64,000 nt of DNA from Anagrus nilaparvatae. Taxonomy: Eukaryota; Arthropoda; Insecta; Hymenoptera; Mymaridae. A program made the translations under genes and the position numbers. The notes below the pieces were generated by a model, which saw only the letters and a list, made by a program, of their open reading frames with translations, searched no databases and was not told the DNA's origin. Below are positions 60,300 through 64,000 of this stretch, piece by piece (position 1 is the stretch's first letter; every line of letters starts with the position of its first letter). Where the stretch lies: positions 11,512,001 to 11,576,000 of the forward strand of contig JAKSXM010000263.1 in NCBI GenBank assembly GCA_022575985.1. Reading direction: 5' to 3'.

Positions 60300-60425
60300 G
60301 AAAAAAATATTTTTTTTTTCATTATTTTCTAATAAATTTGTAGCTGCAGGACACCAGGATAAGCTAGTTTCATCTTCATTATGACCTCTTACTTTATACA
60401 AAATTTTTCCAGTTCGCCTTCAATC
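60300..60425 (-). pseudogene. WD-repeat-like fragment, Gemin5-like
   Basis: RTGKILYKVRGHNEDETSLS followed by WCPAATNLL is read on the minus strand. A 'GH...E...SLSWCP' block is how a WD40 blade begins in Gemin5-type proteins. It is short (~33 residues), bounded by TGA upstream, and leads in a different frame into the ATG9-like block. Confidence 0.35.
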
Positions 60426-60797
60426 AAGTATTAAAAATAAATCCTTTTTTTAACTAGAAAATTTGTTCTATCAGCTTTTCATTTTCAATTTTTATTTATT
60501 TTAATAATTCATTTAATAGTTGATGTTATTTTTTTACATTGTTAATAAAATTATTTTACCAAACAAATTCATGCATAAAAAACTTTTATTTTCTTTAAGA
60601 ATTTTAAATTTATCAAACATTAACTAGATACACTATTTTGAATAATTAAAGCATTAAATTTGTTACAATTTAAATTTACATATTTTCCATCAAAACGATA
60701 TCTGAGACTACTCTCAATTTTAGACCACGTTCATCTGTGAACAAAAGTCTTTAATATTAAGACCGAATATAAAATTGTCTTAAGAAAAAATATTACT

Positions 60798-61449
60798 TTA
60801 ATTCGAAGGCTTCTGTGAAAACTGAATTATAACTTGCAGCATTTCGTTCATCATCATATCCTTAGTTTCATCACTATGGATTTTTTTAAAGTACTTAAAA
60901 ATAGGGGCTTCAAATTCATCGGCTGTGTCTTTTCTCTTCTCAGACTTGACAAGGTTGTCGGCAAATTTTCCGCACAATTTCTAAAAGCTGATGACATTGA
61001 TACCAGTTCATTTTTCATTATTTCATCGGTATTATTTCTTCTTCTTTTACTAAATCTGTCTGGTTCCGAACCAATAATACCTACTGTCTGTTTTTGGGTT
61101 ATTAGTTTATCAACTTCTTTTGACTTTGTATTTTTTTTAAATCCAATAGATGATTTCCCCTCTTCTATGACTAATCTTATCGCTTAGGAAACTTAGCTTA
61201 TCCATCAAGTCTTGGTGAGGATGTTTTTGACATGCTCCAGAACCAGACGATGTTGAAGTTAATTGTTTTTTTCTGTACTCCACATACATTTTTACTAGCT
61301 TTGCCCATGTTTCTTTTACTTCGACACCTTTACTCAATAATATCAAATTTGCCATTTTTGTTACTACTTTCTTTGTACTCACTTAAATCCATTTCATAAA
61401 ACTCTGGGAACTTCAATATCTCATTTATAACAAGTTCACCAAATATCAT
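60798..61449 (-). pseudogene. MADF/BESS-like accessory gene, copy 2
   Basis: From the right: MIFGELVINEILKFPEFYEM (61449-61330, TAA), then in another frame KGVEVKETWAKLVKMYVEYR and LMDKLSFLSDK, then a third frame EEGKSSIGFKKNTKSKEVDK and FSKRRRNNTDEIMKNELVSM, and finally KLCGKFADNLVKSEKRKDTA and DETKDMMMNEMLQVIIQFSQ to TAA at 60798. It has an MADF-like start, a basic middle and a BESS-like end, matching copy 1 block for block. Three frameshifts disable it. The two copies differ at most positions, so the duplication is old. Confidence 0.6.
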
Positions 61450-61804
61450 TATGGCAAAATTTTTATAATTTATAAAAATGAATTATCAAAAAACTTTAAT
61501 TATTTCTTGAATCGTTCTTCTTTTATTAAAAAATTAAGTTAAAATTAGTATATTAATTAAAAGTTTTAATTAATATAATTTTAATTAGATATTATGATGA
61601 GACAAAATTATAACTTTGTTGTGATATGTTATAATCTATAAAATAGCTTGAAAAGGGTAGTAATCAAACTACCGAAACTGTCGTTTGACATAATCGCAAT
61701 AAAATAAAATTGTAAATAAACAACGTTTTTTGTTCTTTATTGACCAAGATAAAAATAATTTCAACTTAATCAAAAAACTTAGATAATTTAACGAAAAAAA
61801 ATAT

Positions 61805-62001
61805 TTTATTTTATTCTTTACTAATTTTATTAATTTTAATTTAAATTTTTTGCTTTAAAATTAACAAATTTTCATCCTTCAACTTACATATGCTTGAAAA
61901 ACGTTATAAATATCAAAATAAATACTAGGGGTTGGCAGCATTGGAAATTTTTTTACGGTTGCGGTTTGAGTTTGCGTTTACGGAGGTCTATAGAATCACC
62001 C
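61805..62001. repeat. Right terminal inverted repeat of the PIF/Harbinger element
   Basis: Complementary to 52915-53110 as described there; it ends AGAATCACCC at 62001 against TTA. Confidence 0.9.
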
Positions 62002-62139
62002 TTAGAAAATATAGTTGCAGATAGCGAAGGAAAAATAAATATAAATGATGCTTATTATGTAGGAAATAAAAGTATAGAATTTATTCATTTACATTTATCG
62101 AAAAAACTTTATACACCGCTAATAAAAATAGATGAGAAA
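62002..62139 (+). pseudogene. OTU-protease-like gene, copy B, part 2
   Basis: The frame ENIVADSEGKININDAYYVG onward continues part 1 exactly after one TTA. FIHLHLSKKLYTPLIKI lies where copy A has FIHLSKNHCTQLIKI, so the likely catalytic His (Asn-His) is Lys-Leu here. The piece ends at the 14-bp SINE duplication; a stop follows in the SINE. Confidence 0.75.
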
Positions 62140-62470
62140 TATTATTTGCAATTTTAACGACTTTTTTCGAATGAAGATTTTATATACTTTTAATCAACAT
62201 TATACTGCTTTTAACTATTTATATATGAAATACAATGTATTTTCATACTATGTAGGAGCAGTTTTAATAATTTTTAAAAAATATTAGATCATTTTGTAAA
62301 TAATTTTTATAAACTTTTTTAAGCTAATTAAAGCTTAAAGAAGCTAATTCTTGAAGAAAAAAAATGTCCATCATTTTGTCCCCAGGAGGGTTCGAACCTC
62401 CAACCTTATGTATTAGCCACATACGCGCTAGCCACTTGCGCCATGGGGACGGACACCACCTGAGACAACC
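62140..62470 (-). mobile_element. tRNA-headed SINE, 331 bp
   Basis: AAATAGATGAGAAA at 62126-62139 and 62471-62484 is a 14-bp duplication. Between them, on the minus strand, come ~20 bases, a tRNA-like head (62378-62450), a T-rich junction and a ~240-bp unrelated body ending AAAATTGCAAATAATATT. It has no poly(A) but an A/T-rich end. It is inserted in the OTU gene. Confidence 0.8.
62378..62450 (-). tRNA. tRNA-like SINE head, CUA anticodon
   Basis: The 73 nt fold as a full cloverleaf: acceptor GTCCCCA/TGGGGAC, D arm GCGC-loop-GCGC, anticodon stem TATGT/ACATA with loop GGCTAAT, and T arm GGAGG-TTCGAAC-CCTCC. By position the anticodon is CTA with G instead of T at position 33. No CCA is encoded. 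Given the duplication around the whole unit it is a SINE head, not a working tRNA gene; a tRNA scan may call it as a suppressor type. Confidence 0.7.
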
Positions 62471-62484
62471 AAATAGATGAGAAA

Positions 62485-62718
62485 AATAAAAAGGTAGAGA
62501 AAATGGATATTATTTCAGATCAAATTGAGGAAATAAATTTACAAAGAGTAAATACTCGAAAAAAGCAAAATTTTCCCAAAAGTGTAGAGAGTGAAGGTAA
62601 AAAGCAACCTGAAAAACGACCTAGTCGTAAACCACCTTGGAATCCTAAAGTAAAAGTTCAAGAAAAAGAAATTAAACTACATTTAAGAAATATGAAAATT
62701 TCAAGAAGTCATCCGTAA
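62485..62718 (+). pseudogene. OTU-protease-like gene, copy B, part 3
   Basis: The frame resumes after the SINE: NKKVEKMDIISDQIEEINLQ, then FPKSVESEGKKQPEKRPSRK and PPWNPKVKVQ. KRPSRKPPWNPK matches RRPSRKPSWNLK of copy A, which fixes the common C-terminus. It ends at the TAA at 62718. Confidence 0.7.
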
Positions 62719-62739
62719 CATAAATTTGAAAATTTAGTT

Positions 62740-64000
62740 TTTTTTATTACGATGTATATCCAACTCAAGTTTTAAGGGTATTAGAAGAAAAACAATTTAT
62801 TCATAAAAATGAATTAAAAATAAATAAACCAAAAACAGGAGAGGTATTAGTTATAAGTAATAGGGATAAAAATGTAATAGCATTAGTTATAAAACCATAC
62901 ATAGATTCTAAGCTTTCGAAAAAACAGTTAGATTTAAGTTTAAAAACTTTTAGTAGATTAATTGATAAGCTAAATTTGAAATTTGAAGTGTATTTATATA
63001 ACTAAGACCATGATATGAATGAGAATCAAAACTTACATTTTATTGACAGATTGAATCATTTTTTAGGAGATAAAATGATTGAAGTTACATTTTGTCAGGA
63101 TTCTTTAAACGTACCTTCAGTTGAAAAGAAATATCAGCTGATTTTAGAATACCATACAAGTGCAGCATCAGGTCATTTAGGATATCATAAAACCTTAGCA
63201 AAATTTTCTACAAATCATTATTGGAAAAATATGGAACCAGAAGTGCTACATATTGTGAGATCATGTCCAGAATGTCAAGAGGTCAAATTTTCAAAACCAA
63301 AGACACGGCTGAGAATGGTTATTACCAGTACAGCCACAAAACCATTTGAGATTCTGAGCGTAGATATTCAAGGACCTATGAAAGAAGTTCAAGGGTATAA
63401 ATATATTCTCATATGCATATGTACCTTAACACATTATTTTATTCCGATAGCATTGAAGAAGATGCTCAAGAAGTGGCTAGAGCACTAGTAAACCACGTAT
63501 TCGCACCCCATGGGTGTTCTGTCGCAATAAATACGGATCGAGGCGCAGTATTTCAAGAAAGAGTCCTAGAAGGACTGGCTAGAATATTTAAAGTAAAAAA
63601 ATTTTGTACTACGGGTTTTAGGCCAAGCAGCCAAGGAATGATTGAGAGACAACATAAACCATTAGCGGATTTTTTACGTACTTATGTAACAATAGATGAA
63701 TCATGGGTAGATTGGTTGCCACTCGTAGCAAATGTGATGAATTCAGCAAAATCTGAAGCAACGAATTTTTCTGAGTTTGAATTATTATTTGTTCATAACG
63801 CAAGAGTACCATCGCAATTTCCACCACGAGAATCAGTTAGATTAAATTATGATTATTTAGCATATGTAACAGAAAAGTTACAGCATTTAAGAGCCTTAGC
63901 AGGACTAACAATGATAAAACGTAAATATAAAAGTCGTGAGTACTATAATAAAAAGATAAATACGTGTCAATTTATAATCGGGGAGGAAGTTTATTTAATG
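62740..64000 (+). pseudogene. Ty3/Gypsy integrase region, runs off the window
   Basis: A leading block (VLVISNRDKNVIALVIKPYI, 62845-62900) is the linker often found between RNase H and integrase in this branch; a stop lies near 63004. From 63015: YHTSAASGHLGYHK and SCPECQEVK form the HHCC zinc part; LSVDIQGPMK has the first catalytic Asp; a frameshift at ~63450; then INTDRGAVFQ (second Asp), FRPSSQGMIERQHK (Glu), ATNFSEFELLF and KYKSREYYNKK. All three acids are kept. RT and RNase H are not seen upstream; the OTU gene stands there instead. Whether OTU and integrase were one polyprotein is open. Confidence 0.85.

Larger units (their letters stand above)
52915..62001 (+). mobile_element. 9.1 kb PIF/Harbinger transposon, TTA duplication
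   Basis: The ends read GGGTGATTCTACAGACCTCC and, on the other strand, GGGTGATTCTATAGACCTCC. TTA flanks both sides (52912-52914, 62002-62004), the 3-bp duplication typical of PIF/Harbinger. A HARBI1-type transposase is at the left. Two MADF/BESS-like genes at 56.7-57.5 and 60.8-61.4 kb (minus) match the SANT/Myb-type partner these elements usually encode. Extra cargo is at 58.4-60.4 kb, and a foldback is nested at 54790-56224. The element is far longer than usual for the group. Confidence 0.92.

Noticed and set aside
62378..62450. Working suppressor tRNA gene
   Set aside because: The unit lies inside a 14-bp duplication with a SINE body attached and has G at position 33.

Overview
The window is AT-rich, repeat-dominated eukaryotic DNA, most probably from an insect. 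R1-like LINEs, Ty3/Gypsy pol genes, PIF/Harbinger and DUF4817-type transposases, a tRNA-headed SINE, spliceosomal intron borders and an ATG9-like host fragment all point that way. The species cannot be named. I see no intact host gene. Nearly every recognisable coding stretch is a broken mobile-element gene or a captured fragment.

Layout. 0.8-6.0 kb: a 5.1 kb insertion bounded by a 16-bp duplication and an A-tail, containing a foldback repeat. 6.5-12.8 kb: two related foldback elements, a MITE with GC-rich ends, and a ~170-bp satellite array cut by later insertions. 13-30.3 kb: a minisatellite, an R1-like reverse-transcriptase scrap, and a Gypsy-type gag gene split by a 14,433-bp element (15008-29440) with inverted ends and an 8-bp duplication; that element carries a decayed transposase on the minus strand. 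30.8-36.5 kb: a Ty3/Gypsy element on the minus strand with a 1.3 kb 3' LTR, a PPT, an extra ORF, and a 5' LTR stump fused directly to pol. 37-52 kb: more foldbacks, a degenerate OTU-protease gene, a DUF4817-type transposase pseudogene and a LINE 3' end. 52.3-64 kb: an OTU-protease retrotransposon gene split by a 9,087-bp PIF/Harbinger element (52915-62001, TTA duplication) and by a SINE, followed by a Gypsy integrase that runs off the window.

The most interesting part is the PIF/Harbinger element. Besides its transposase it holds two diverged copies of a MADF/BESS-like accessory gene, a nested foldback, and pieces that look like host genes (ATG9, a WD-repeat protein resembling Gemin5, and an unassigned exon group), so it looks like a gene-capturing DNA transposon. 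A second theme is the number of long foldback elements. Several families carry dense copies of CCAAGATGGCGGAC, a YY1/Pho-like core, and three otherwise different foldbacks share one internal core.

The nesting gives a relative chronology: gag before the 14.4 kb element; OTU gene before PIF element before foldback at 54.8 kb; GT-repeat element before the Gypsy element. Duplication borders are exact where stated. Family assignments rest on remembered motif patterns, not on searches.
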